A stretch of DNA of 32,787 bases from Candidatus Omnitrophota bacterium (lineage in GTDB: Bacteria > Omnitrophota > Gorgyraeia > JABMRJ01), in NCBI GenBank assembly GCA_016783555.1, contig JADHWH010000018.1, positions 1 through 32,787 on the forward strand, given 5' to 3'. Below the pieces are notes generated by a model. That model saw only the letters and a list, made by a program, of their open reading frames with translations, was not told the DNA's origin and searched no databases. The position numbers and the translations under genes are program-made. Positions within the stretch are counted from its first letter, which is position 1. Each line of letters opens with the position of its first letter. Shown one piece after another: positions 14,976-22,568 of this stretch.

Positions 14976-16025
14976 ATGGTTGTAGTTAAGGACCGGAAGG
15001 ATATAGAGTCTAGGGATGTATCGTGCGCGAAAGAGGGCTGCAGGGATAAGGCCATTTCGCTGTCGGAATTCTGCTGGGAACATATCCCCAATAAAGAGAA
15101 GTACAAGGAAGAGATAATAGAGGCGGTCTTGGAGAAGAAGCTAAAGAGGTTCAATCTCCATAAGGCCGTTCTTAATGACGTAGAGCTTGCCAGGGCCGAC
15201 TTCAGAGAGGCAAACCTCACCCAGACGAACCTCGCCTCAACCAATCTCTTTGACACAGACTTCTCAAACGCCGATCTGGTCGGCGCGGACCTTTCGGGGT
15301 GCGATCTGACCGGCGCCGATCTCTCGGGCGCGGACTTGACAAAGGCAGACCTTTCAGGCGCGCGCTTATGGCACGCCGACCTGTCAGGGGCGAAACTCGT
15401 TGAGGCAAATTTAAGTGCCGCGGATTTCTGGCAGGCAAGGCTCTGTGATGCCCGTCTATGGCGGGCCGATATATCGAAGTCCTTGTCCTTGTCAAAGAAG
15501 AGCTTTCAATGCAAAGAGAAGAGGTTCTTTACTAACTACCGGGTTTATGAAGACGGTTATGTCGCCGCGGAAGAGACCTACCGCAATCTCAAGCGGTATT
15601 TTATAAGCGAAGGCAGGTACGATGACGCAAGCTGGGCCTCTTTCAAGGAGAAGACGATGGAGAAGATCCGGTTAAGGAAGGCATGGGACATGAAGTATAT
15701 CCCCATGGCTATCATGGGGCTTCTATGCGGTTACGGCGAAAGGCCGCAGCGGATAATATTATCCTCATCTTTTATCATAATAGCCTACGCCGCGATATTC
15801 TTTCTTTTAAAGTCTATAACAGCTTCAGCGTCAAACGCTTTTTCATTTAACTTCGGGGATTATATATATTACAGCGTCGTGACCTTTACCACGCTGGGAT
15901 ACGGGGATATCATACCTAAGACGTCGACTATATTCAGGCTGATAGCGGTCTCTGAGGCATTCCTGGGCGCTTTTCTCATGGGGCTCTTTATCTTCACGCT
16001 GGCCCGTAAGTATTCCGCCCGTTGA
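14976..16025 (+). CDS. Pentapeptide-repeat / two-TM potassium channel fusion
   Basis: The protein is 349 aa. Residues 17-36 hold Cys17-x4-Cys22-x10-Cys33-x2-His36, a possible metal site. About residues 55-170 form a run of A(D/N)LxX pentapeptide repeats (DLSGADLTKADLSGARL and similar), expected to build a right-handed beta-helix. After a charged linker come a transmembrane helix (SSSFIIIAYAAIFFLL), a pore loop with the potassium selectivity filter TTLGYGD, and a second helix (VSEAFLGAFLMGLFIFTLA). The layout predicts an inner-membrane cation channel gated or anchored by a large cytoplasmic beta-helix. The order (repeat domain first, channel last) is uncommon but known in uncharacterised proteins. 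It has its own promoter and is followed after 1 nt by the M23 peptidase gene. Confidence 0.88.
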   Translation: MVVVKDRKDIESRDVSCAKEGCRDKAISLSEFCWEHIPNKEKYKEEIIEAVLEKKLKRFNLHKAVLNDVELARADFREANLTQTNLASTNLFDTDFSNADLVGADLSGCDLTGADLSGADLTKADLSGARLWHADLSGAKLVEANLSAADFWQARLCDARLWRADISKSLSLSKKSFQCKEKRFFTNYRVYEDGYVAAEETYRNLKRYFISEGRYDDASWASFKEKTMEKIRLRKAWDMKYIPMAIMGLLCGYGERPQRIILSSSFIIIAYAAIFFLLKSITASASNAFSFNFGDYIYYSVVTFTTLGYGDIIPKTSTIFRLIAVSEAFLGAFLMGLFIFTLARKYSAR

Positions 16026-16026
16026 C

Positions 16027-16518
16027 ATGAGAAAGTACGCTCTCTTGTTATTAGTCATACTCATCATCTCTTCCTTCTTTATTCTAGATAAGACATATTA
16101 CCGCGACAGCGTAGAATTCTCACCCCCCATAGATACGGAGGTTTTGCGCATAAGAAACGACAGCTACGGCGGGGGCCATTTCGACGCAAAGAGAAAAAAC
16201 GGCCGCAGGCACACAGGTCTGGACATATTGGCGCCGGTAGGCGCGCCTGTGAGGGCATCTAAGAGCGGCTGGGCCGTGAGGAAATTCGACGAAGACGGAT
16301 ACGGGAAATATATAACCGTCTATCACAAAGGCGATTTTACGACTTTATACGCGCATCTTGAAAAGACAAATGTAAGATGGGCAAAGAAGGTCAGGCAGGG
16401 CGATGTGATAGGATGGGTGGGCAAGACCGGCAATGCCAGATATAAGGGGATAAAGGCGCATCTGCATTTCGAGGTTAGGAAAGGCAGCTCGTTTTTAGAC
16501 CCGGAAGAATTATTATAA
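16027..16518 (+). CDS. M23-family (LytM-like) peptidase, membrane anchored
   Basis: The protein is 163 aa. It begins with an N-terminal hydrophobic segment of about residues 5-20 (signal or anchor). The M23 domain follows with zinc ligands His62-x3-Asp66 (RRHTGLDIL) and His145-x-His147 (AHLHFEV), plus TLYAHL. It is short for the family and has no LysM domain. Active M23 enzymes cleave peptidoglycan cross-bridges in the periplasm. All ligands are visible, so activity is likely. It directly follows the channel fusion gene and is probably co-transcribed. Confidence 0.9.
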   Translation: MRKYALLLLVILIISSFFILDKTYYRDSVEFSPPIDTEVLRIRNDSYGGGHFDAKRKNGRRHTGLDILAPVGAPVRASKSGWAVRKFDEDGYGKYITVYHKGDFTTLYAHLEKTNVRWAKKVRQGDVIGWVGKTGNARYKGIKAHLHFEVRKGSSFLDPEELL

Positions 16519-16535
16519 GACGAGAACACATGATT

Positions 16536-16575
16536 CCCTCTCCCCGCGAAGCGGGGAGAGGGGTAGGGTGAGGGG
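16536..16575 (+). repeat. Left hairpin repeat of the DUF559 unit
   Basis: CCCTCTCCCCGC pairs with GCGGGGAGAGGG around a GAA loop, followed by the tail GTAGGGTGAGGGG. It is the same family as 23718-23764 and, inverted, 16962-17010. Confidence 0.9.
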
Positions 16576-16590
16576 CAAACAAGATAACAC

Positions 16591-16944
16591 GTGAAACAAA
16601 AGAACACACATAGATGTAGATATCTTAGAGAGAATCAGACCGATGCAGAAAAGAGACTCTGGCTGGCATTGAGGGACAGACAAATAGCCGGAGCAAAGTT
16701 TAGAAGGCAGTTTCCTATCAATGGGTACATATTGGATTTCTATTGTCCGGAATACCAGCTCGGCATAGAAGCGGATGGGGGCGGACATTACGAAGATAAA
16801 GGAAAAAAGCGAGATAGATTAAGAACGGGAGAATTGTCTAAACTAGGAATAGAGATTATTAGATTTAGCGATTCTGAGATATTGAAAGAGATTAAAGAAG
16901 TTTGTGAAGTAATTTATAACACTATTATGAGTAAGAGGGGATAA
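16591..16944 (+). CDS. DUF559 (Vsr-like fold) endonuclease-domain protein
   Basis: The protein is 117 aa and shows the whole DUF559 pattern: LRENQTDAEKRLWLALRDRQ, then KFRRQFPINGYILDFYC with the catalytic Asp, then LGIEADGGGHYED with Glu and Asp, then GIEIIRFSD. The domain is related to very-short-patch repair endonucleases and other PD-(D/E)XK nucleases, so it probably nicks or cleaves DNA. The GTG start has only a distant GAGGGG (within the left repeat) as Shine-Dalgarno. The gene is closely bracketed by inverted copies of a palindromic repeat, a link that suggests the protein acts on, or travels with, that repeat. The family call is firm; the role is inferred. Confidence 0.9.
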   Translation: MKQKNTHRCRYLRENQTDAEKRLWLALRDRQIAGAKFRRQFPINGYILDFYCPEYQLGIEADGGGHYEDKGKKRDRLRTGELSKLGIEIIRFSDSEILKEIKEVCEVIYNTIMSKRG

Positions 16945-16961
16945 CTCCTTCCTTACCGTTG

Positions 16962-17010
16962 CCCCCTCACCCTAACCCTCTCCCCCAAGCCTTCGGCTTG
17001 GGGGAGAGGG
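16962..17010 (-). repeat. Right (inverted) hairpin repeat of the DUF559 unit
   Basis: CCCCCTCACCCTAA followed by CCCTCTCCCCCAAGCC pairing with GGCTTGGGGGAGAGGG. Its orientation is opposite to the left copy. The GGGAGAGGG end lies directly before the ATG at 17012 and can serve as the ribosome-binding site of the next gene. Confidence 0.9.
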
Positions 17011-17011
17011 A

Positions 17012-17359
17012 ATGGATGGATGGTTTACCATGTTAAGTGAGGTTGAATGCCAGAGATGTGGCGATTGCTGCAGGTGGGCTGGATATGTATATATTACAGA
17101 AGAGGATGTTAAGAGGATGGCGGGACATCTCTCTTTAAGCGAATTTGAGTTTGTGAATAGATATGCCGACATTATCCACCGCCCGCGCCTTAATTTAAAG
17201 ACCAAGCCTAACGGCGAGTGCGTCTTTCTTGAAGGTAATGAATGCGGCATCCACGAGCTCAAGCCTAAGCACTGTGTGGATTTTCCCACTGTCTGGCGGA
17301 TAAGAGATTTGGAGAGTTTTTGCAGTGGCCAGAGAAAAGCGTTGCGAAAAGATACTTAA
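17012..17359 (+). CDS. YkgJ-family cysteine-cluster protein
   Basis: The protein is 115 aa with the CQRCGDCCRW block near the start, then CVFLEGNECGIHELKPKHCVDFP, the Cys pattern of the YkgJ family (putative Zn/Fe-binding CxxCxxCC proteins). Its function is unknown. ATG 17012 is chosen because GGGAGAGGG of the adjoining repeat provides a purine-rich site; the internal ATG at 17030 fits the family N-terminus better but has no Shine-Dalgarno. The repeat may therefore have extended the protein by six residues. The C-terminal 35 nt overlap the helicase gene. Confidence 0.82.
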   Translation: MDGWFTMLSEVECQRCGDCCRWAGYVYITEEDVKRMAGHLSLSEFEFVNRYADIIHRPRLNLKTKPNGECVFLEGNECGIHELKPKHCVDFPTVWRIRDLESFCSGQRKALRKDT

Positions 17360-20264
17360 GGAGCTGAACAGCGAACAGCGTCAGGCGGTTACAGCGACAG
17401 AGGGCCCCATATTGATAGTGGCCGGGGCCGGCACAGGAAAGACCAGGGTCATTACCACGCGCGTTGCCTACCTTTTAAATTCCGTAAAAGATTTAAAACC
17501 CGAAAACATACTGGCCCTTACCTTTACCGACAAGGCCACCGACGAGATGCGGGAGCGCATAGAAGGCCTCGCGGGCGGGGCGGCGGGCGATATATGGATA
17601 TACACCTTCCATGCCTTCGCGAGGAAGATCCTTGCCGAAAACGGAAGCCATATCGGCATCCCCGCGAACTTCAAGATCTTAGATGAGGTCGAGAAATGGA
17701 TACTCCTTAAGAAACTTCTGCCCGAGCTCAAGCTCGATTATTACCTGCAGCTGGCCGATCCAGCGGGGGTTCTAAACAGTTTCGTCCGTTTTATCTCGAG
17801 GGCCAAAGACGAGCTTATATTGCCCGAAGAGTACGAGGAGTATGCGAAAGGATTAAGAAGGAGTTTTGAAAAGAAGAAGAAGGGATTAAGCGCCGATGAA
17901 GCGGCCCCTGAAGAGCTTGAGGTAAGGAGGGAAGAAGAGGTAGCAAGGATATATAATGTTTACCAGAAGAGGGCGCTTGAAGAGAACGCTTTAGATTTCG
18001 GAGACCTTATACTATATACAATAAAGCTCTTCAATGAAAGGCCTAATATACTCCGTCACTATCAGGAGCAGTTTAAATACATCCTGGTCGATGAATTCCA
18101 GGATACGAATATCGCCCAGATAGAATTGCTGATGATACTCTCCAAAAAGAGAAAGAATATATGCGTGGTCGGCGATGATGACCAGGCGATATACAGGTTC
18201 CGCGGGGCGTCATACGCGAGCTTTCTTAAGTTTAAGGAGAAATATCCGAAACTTAAGACCATCAAGCTTACGCAGAATTACAGGTCCACTAAGAAGATAC
18301 TGGGAAACGCCTCCAGGCTCATAGCCCATAACGGCATGGATAGATATGATCCGAAGAAGAATCTCTGGACAGAGAAGCGAGAGGGGCCCGCGGCGAGGGC
18401 TATAGTGGCGCATGATTACGCCGATGAGGCAAACGCTGTTGCCGACGAGATAGAGGCGTTATACGCAAAGTTTAAGGGCGATAAAAAGAGGTATTCCAAT
18501 ATAGCCGTCCTATACAGGGCGCACGTCCATAAGGATATACTGCTAAAGAAGCTTAGGAGCCGCGCTATTCCCACTGTAGTAGTGCGCGGGGTAGGCCTCT
18601 TAGAGACAGAGGAGATAAGGGATATCATCGCCTACCTGAGGGTAATCGACAATCCGTCCGATTCCGTGAACCTCTTTCGGATCCTTACCGCGCCTGTCTG
18701 GAGTATCGACATAGAGGATCTAATCTCGATATCGAATATGGCATCCAGAAACGAGACACCTATATATGACGTTATCAAGAAGACCGAGGGCATAAAAGAG
18801 ATAAAAAAAGAGACGAAGAAGAGGCTGGGGGAATTCAGGGACCATTTGAATATCCTTATGCGCAAGGCAAAAAGATGCGAGGTCTCGGAATTGTTCATAA
18901 CGCTTGTTGAGGAGTCGGGATATATCAAGGACCTGCTTAAAGAGAGGAATGCCGAGAATGACCAGAAGATTTTAAACATCGGCAAATTTTTCGATTTTAT
19001 TATAAAGTATCTTAAGAATAATCCTGACCAGAGCCTTTCGGGTTTCCTCCTTTATCTGAATTTCTTCATGGAGGCCGGAGGAAAACCCGAGCAGGAGGAC
19101 GTTACCCTGCATGAAGACGCGGTGCGATTTATGACTATCCATTCCGCAAAGGGCCTGGAGTTTCCTTATGTCTTTCTTATAAGCCTTGTCCAGACCCGTT
19201 TCCCCACGCCTAAAAGGAGAGAGCCCATACCGTTTCCCGATTGCCTTATGAAAGAGAAACTGCCTGCCGGTGATTTTCATAGAGAAGAAGAGCGCAGGCT
19301 CTGCTATGTGGCAATGACCAGGGCGCAGGAAGGGTTATACTTAAGCGGCATAGATAAGCCGAATAACAGGGCGTCTATGTTTTTAAAAGAGGTCCTGGTT
19401 GAAGAGGCTCAGGAATCGGGCGATATATCATTTACCGATGTAGAGCTCTCAAGCGACGCGGAGTCCCGCATAGAGACGCTCCTGGGCAGATTTAAGAGGC
19501 TCGAGGCCCAAAAAGGCATAAGATATAGACTGCCCAAACCGGATAAGCTAAGCTTTACACAGCTTGATACATATAATGCATGCCCGCTTAGGTATAAGTT
19601 TACGTACGTATACAGGATACCCCGGCGCAGAAGAAACGCCCTTGCGTTCGGCACAAATATACACTCGACGCTTGAGGATTTCTACGGCCTTGTGCAGGAG
19701 AAGAAGCCGGTTGACGAGAAAGTCCTTTTCGGGCTCTTCAATAAGCACTGGACGTCTTTCGGCTATGAGAGCAAGATGGCCGCGGAGAATTACAGAAAGG
19801 CAGGCGAGTCATCGCTTAAGGTCTTCTACGAAAAGCACAAAGATACGCTCCATAAGCCGCCGCTTTTTATTGAGAAGCAGATCGATTTAAAGGTGGGGGA
19901 CTTTGTGCTCGATGTGAGGATAGACCGCATAGATGACCTTGGCAAGGGTAGTGTTGAGATTATAGACTATAAGACGGGAAAGCCCAAAGACGAAGATTTC
20001 GCGGAAACAAGCCTGCAGCTTAGCATATACGGGATGGCGACAAAAGAGGTCCTCAAGTTGAATCCGACGAGGCTAAGTTTTTATTATGTCAATCCGAATA
20101 AGAAGGTGACTACGACAAGAAGCCAGGAGGATTTTGAAGAGACTAAAAAGATGATTGCCCAGACAGGGCTTAAGATAGAGCATGAGGATTTCGAGCCGAC
20201 GCCCGGCCGTAACTGCAAATGGTGCGACTATAAGTCTATCTGCCCCGTATGGGATAAAAGGTAA
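17325..20264 (+). CDS. UvrD/Rep-family helicase fused to PD-(D/E)XK nuclease
   Basis: The protein is 979 aa. Superfamily 1A helicase motifs appear in order: LNSEQRQAV (Q-motif), AGAGTGKT (Walker A, residues 33-40), LVDEFQDTN (Walker B), GDDDQAIYRFRGA, LTQNYRST, then TIHSAKGLEFP and YVAMTRAQEGLYLSG. The last ~250 residues are a RecB/AddB-type nuclease: LSFTQLDTYNACPLRYKF, IDYKTGKPKDEDF (the catalytic D...YK) and a Cys cluster (CKWCDYKSIC, with the earlier NACPL) expected to hold an Fe-S cluster. It fits single-chain AddA-like repair enzymes that process double-strand ends. The start is GTG, 35 nt inside the preceding gene. No separate AddB-like gene is seen nearby. Confidence 0.92.
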   Translation: MAREKRCEKILKELNSEQRQAVTATEGPILIVAGAGTGKTRVITTRVAYLLNSVKDLKPENILALTFTDKATDEMRERIEGLAGGAAGDIWIYTFHAFARKILAENGSHIGIPANFKILDEVEKWILLKKLLPELKLDYYLQLADPAGVLNSFVRFISRAKDELILPEEYEEYAKGLRRSFEKKKKGLSADEAAPEELEVRREEEVARIYNVYQKRALEENALDFGDLILYTIKLFNERPNILRHYQEQFKYILVDEFQDTNIAQIELLMILSKKRKNICVVGDDDQAIYRFRGASYASFLKFKEKYPKLKTIKLTQNYRSTKKILGNASRLIAHNGMDRYDPKKNLWTEKREGPAARAIVAHDYADEANAVADEIEALYAKFKGDKKRYSNIAVLYRAHVHKDILLKKLRSRAIPTVVVRGVGLLETEEIRDIIAYLRVIDNPSDSVNLFRILTAPVWSIDIEDLISISNMASRNETPIYDVIKKTEGIKEIKKETKKRLGEFRDHLNILMRKAKRCEVSELFITLVEESGYIKDLLKERNAENDQKILNIGKFFDFIIKYLKNNPDQSLSGFLLYLNFFMEAGGKPEQEDVTLHEDAVRFMTIHSAKGLEFPYVFLISLVQTRFPTPKRREPIPFPDCLMKEKLPAGDFHREEERRLCYVAMTRAQEGLYLSGIDKPNNRASMFLKEVLVEEAQESGDISFTDVELSSDAESRIETLLGRFKRLEAQKGIRYRLPKPDKLSFTQLDTYNACPLRYKFTYVYRIPRRRRNALAFGTNIHSTLEDFYGLVQEKKPVDEKVLFGLFNKHWTSFGYESKMAAENYRKAGESSLKVFYEKHKDTLHKPPLFIEKQIDLKVGDFVLDVRIDRIDDLGKGSVEIIDYKTGKPKDEDFAETSLQLSIYGMATKEVLKLNPTRLSFYYVNPNKKVTTTRSQEDFEETKKMIAQTGLKIEHEDFEPTPGRNCKWCDYKSICPVWDKR

Positions 20265-20279
20265 AATGTAGGGCAAAAA

Positions 20280-20927
20280 TTGCCTAATAATCATAAGAGA
20301 AAACTTTTAACGATATATAAGAGGCTCTATAAAGAGTTTGGCCCTATGGGCTGGTGGCCTGCGGATACGCCTTTTGAGGTTATGGTAGGGGCGATCCTTA
20401 CGCAGAATACCGCGTGGACCAATGTCGAGAAGGCGATAGTGAATTTAAAGAATAGAAGGGTCCTTAAGCCCGCCTCGATGGCGAGGCTTGAAAAAAAAAG
20501 ACTGGCAAGGCTTATAAGGCCGGCCGGATACTATAATATAAAAGCAAAGAGGCTTAAGAATTTTTTAAGATTCTTCTTAAAAGAATTCAACGGCAGCCTG
20601 AAGAAGTTTTTAAGCCAGCCTACAGATAGACTGAGGGAGAGGCTGCTTGAGGTAAACGGCATAGGGCCGGAGACGGCTGACAGCATTATCCTCTATGCGG
20701 CAGACAGGCCCGTCTTTGTTGTGGACGCCTACACAAAGAGGGTATTCTCGCGCCACAGGATAATAGGCCCGCGCGCGGACTACCATAACGTGCAGACCCT
20801 CTTTATGGAGAACCTCCCAAGACGCGCGAGGTTGTTCAACGAATACCACGCGCTCATAGTTAAACTGGCGAAGGTCTATTGCAAAAAGATACCCCTTTGC
20901 GGCTCGTGCCCCTTAAAGGGGATATAG
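20280..20927 (+). CDS. Endonuclease III-like HhH-GPD DNA glycosylase
   Basis: The protein is 215 aa. It has MVGAILTQNTAWTNVEKAI, the helix-hairpin-helix LLEVNGIGPETADSI and VFVVDAYTKRVFSRH with the catalytic Asp. The Lys usual for bifunctional endonuclease III is not seen at the HhH (position occupied by Glu in GPETAD), which fits a monofunctional, MagIII-like base glycosylase. Near the C-terminus three Cys (YCKKIPLCGSCPL) remain of the normally four-Cys Fe-S loop; the protein stops four residues later, so the fourth Cys is absent. The start is TTG with no convincing Shine-Dalgarno. It lies 15 nt behind the helicase-nuclease, consistent with a DNA-repair pair. Confidence 0.87.
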   Translation: MPNNHKRKLLTIYKRLYKEFGPMGWWPADTPFEVMVGAILTQNTAWTNVEKAIVNLKNRRVLKPASMARLEKKRLARLIRPAGYYNIKAKRLKNFLRFFLKEFNGSLKKFLSQPTDRLRERLLEVNGIGPETADSIILYAADRPVFVVDAYTKRVFSRHRIIGPRADYHNVQTLFMENLPRRARLFNEYHALIVKLAKVYCKKIPLCGSCPLKGI

Positions 20928-20975
20928 AGGTTATTTTTTGTTTGTAAATTTCATATAACATAATATAATAAGGGT

Positions 20976-21677
20976 ATGAGAAAGAACAGGATATTTTTAT
21001 CTTCCATTGTTTTATTTATGATGATTGCCCTGGCGGTCGCCGTTATAAGGTACGTTAAGGCGCCTCTGCCCATAGAGGTGATTAAGCATTTTCCCTTTTC
21101 CAAAGAGAACTCTCTAAAAGAGTGGAAGGAGAAGATATTTAAAGGGAGGGTGGAATACAACATAAAGAAGCAGGATCACGAAAGCTTCGTCTTTGCCACA
21201 TCAAGAGGCACCGCCTCCGCGTTATTTTACAAGATAACGCTCGATATCAAGAAGAGACCTGTCATAAGCTGGAGATGGAACACGAAGAAGTTTCCCGCAA
21301 AAGACGGCGTGGAGGACTTAAAGAACGCCAAACAGGACGATTTCAGCGCCCGAGTCTATGTGATATTCCCGGCGTTCTTCTTTACGAATTCCAGGGCCAT
21401 AGAATATATATGGGCGGAGAAGATAAAGGAAGGGACGATCTCACCCAGCCCTTATTCCAGGAATTTACAGCTTATAGTGGTTGAGAGCGGCGGGAGAGAG
21501 GAGGAGTGGGTTAGTGAGGAGCGCGACATATATGAGGATTACATTAAGGCCTTCGGGGAAGAGCCCAGATACAACATAGGCGCGATAGCGTTTATGACGG
21601 ATGCCGACTCAACAAAGAGCACGGCAGAGGCCTTTTATGACGAGATAAAGATAGGATACAAGAAGGAGGAAAAGTGA
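20976..21677 (+). CDS. DUF3047 protein with N-terminal membrane anchor
   Basis: The protein is 233 aa. A hydrophobic segment at residues 6-24 is followed by a DUF3047 domain (ISWRWNTKKFPAKDGVEDLKNAKQDDFSARVYVIF, with ending FMTDADSTKSTAEAFYDEI). The family is exported, with unknown function. A TATAAT at 20964-20969 lies only 6 nt upstream of the ATG, so the message may be leaderless if that box is a true -10; the -35 match is poor. The next gene is linked through a three-armed hairpin element. Confidence 0.8.
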   Translation: MRKNRIFLSSIVLFMMIALAVAVIRYVKAPLPIEVIKHFPFSKENSLKEWKEKIFKGRVEYNIKKQDHESFVFATSRGTASALFYKITLDIKKRPVISWRWNTKKFPAKDGVEDLKNAKQDDFSARVYVIFPAFFFTNSRAIEYIWAEKIKEGTISPSPYSRNLQLIVVESGGREEEWVSEERDIYEDYIKAFGEEPRYNIGAIAFMTDADSTKSTAEAFYDEIKIGYKKEEK

Positions 21678-21726
21678 ATCCCGTTAGACCTTTCTAACGG
21701 GATTCTATAAGGAGGTCTAACGGGAT
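21678..21726 (+). promoter_or_regulatory. Three-armed hairpin overlapping the next gene's start
   Basis: The left arm ATCCCGTTAGACC (21678-21690) begins 1 nt after the stop TGA. It can pair with the middle arm TCTAACGGGAT (21693-21703) or, as 13 bp, with the right arm GGTCTAACGGGAT (21714-21726). The Shine-Dalgarno AAGGAGG (21709-21715) overlaps the right arm, and the ATG begins at 21725. The two pairings exclude each other, so access to the start could switch. Same design as at 24693 and 25894. Confidence 0.72.
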
Positions 21727-22150
21727 GAAGGCGAGAAATATATTTACCGTATCGTCCAGACTGCAGCGCAGGTACCTGCGGCTTATAGTCTTTTCTATGT
21801 TAACCCCGACTCTCTTCGTCGGCGGATGCCTATATTATCTTGTCTTTTCGCTGATTGCCCAGGAGATGGCCATACCGGAGTTTGTCTTTCAGGTGCTTCT
21901 GCCTGCGTTAAAGAGGGTAAATATCTTTTTGATTACAGGGATCCCCGTCATATTTTTAGCGCTCTATTGGTGGGGGCTGGTCCTTTCTCACCGCCTGGCA
22001 GGCCCCATAGAGAGGTTTAATAAGGAATTAGACCAGATTTTAGAAGGAGATTATAAAAAGCGGATACGCGTGCGCAAAAACGACGCGTTGAGGCCTTTTG
22101 TAGACGACATAAACAGGCTCTTGGACAAGCTGGAAGGGGTGCGCGATTAA
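21725..22150 (+). CDS. Two-TM membrane protein ending in an orphan HAMP domain
   Basis: The protein is 141 aa. It has two transmembrane helices, of about residues 20-45 (LIVFSMLTPTLFVGGCLYYL) and 60-85 (VNIFLITGIPVIFLALYWW), then a HAMP-like helix pair (HRLAGPIERFNKELDQILEGDYKKRIRVRKNDAL). No kinase, cyclase or methyl-accepting output domain follows. HAMP normally transmits signals to an output domain, so a protein ending there may act through interaction. The start ATG sits within the right arm of the hairpin element. Confidence 0.8.
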   Translation: MKARNIFTVSSRLQRRYLRLIVFSMLTPTLFVGGCLYYLVFSLIAQEMAIPEFVFQVLLPALKRVNIFLITGIPVIFLALYWWGLVLSHRLAGPIERFNKELDQILEGDYKKRIRVRKNDALRPFVDDINRLLDKLEGVRD

Positions 22151-22568
22151 ACCGTATAGGCACGCAGCGGCGTCTTTGATTATAAGCATAGCCGTATACG
22201 CGTATTTTAAGTCTTTCGCATGCGGCGCGGCGTCCTTTTTAACGGGCGTATTCCTGGATGTGGACCACATCCTGGATTGTTATATGAACCACGGCCCGCG
22301 ATTTAAGCTGGAAGACCTAAGCAGATTCTGCGCAGAGATCAGGTTTAAAAAGCTTACGCTTATCTTCCACTCATACGAGTTAATCGCGGTACTCTGGATT
22401 TCAATATACGCTTTTTCTCTGGGGAATATCTGGATAGCTATGGCGATAGGCGCCACCCAGCATCTTATATTTGACCGTTTATTTAACAACAAGATAGGAG
22501 GGCTCGGATATTTCTTCACGTTCCGGCTTATCAATGGATTCGCTAAAGAGGCGATTATTAAGAGATGA
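22146..22568 (+). CDS. YdjM-like membrane protein, probable ATT start
   Basis: A 140-aa protein with several hydrophobic segments, LDVDHILDC, HSYELIAVLW and TQHLIFD, resembling the YdjM/DUF457 group of membrane metal-dependent hydrolases (family call moderate). There is no ATG, GTG or TTG between an in-frame stop at 22110 and the TTG at 22176. That TTG has no Shine-Dalgarno, whereas GGAAGGGG (22132-22139) lies 6 nt before an ATT at 22146. Starting there gives KPYRHAAAS, which looks like the conserved N-terminus of the family. ATT starts are rare. The end overlaps ackA by ATGA. Confidence 0.6.
   Translation: MKPYRHAAASLIISIAVYAYFKSFACGAASFLTGVFLDVDHILDCYMNHGPRFKLEDLSRFCAEIRFKKLTLIFHSYELIAVLWISIYAFSLGNIWIAMAIGATQHLIFDRLFNNKIGGLGYFFTFRLINGFAKEAIIKR

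Larger units (their letters stand above)
16536..17010 (+). mobile_element. Compact DUF559 endonuclease unit bounded by inverted repeats
   Basis: A GC-rich hairpin repeat ending in AGGGTGAGGGG (16536-16575) and an inverted copy starting CCCCCTCACCCTAACCC (16962-17010) flank a DUF559 gene with only 15 and 17 nt between gene and repeats. The gene is thus boxed tightly by inverted palindromes, which looks like a self-contained mobile unit rather than a normal operon gene. A gene-less pair of the same repeats occurs at 23718-23819. Mobility itself is inference; I see no obvious target-site duplication. Confidence 0.55.

Noticed and set aside
20954-20969. Promoter for the DUF3047 gene
   Set aside because: TATAAT is good but no -35 box is convincing, so it is only mentioned in the gene entry.
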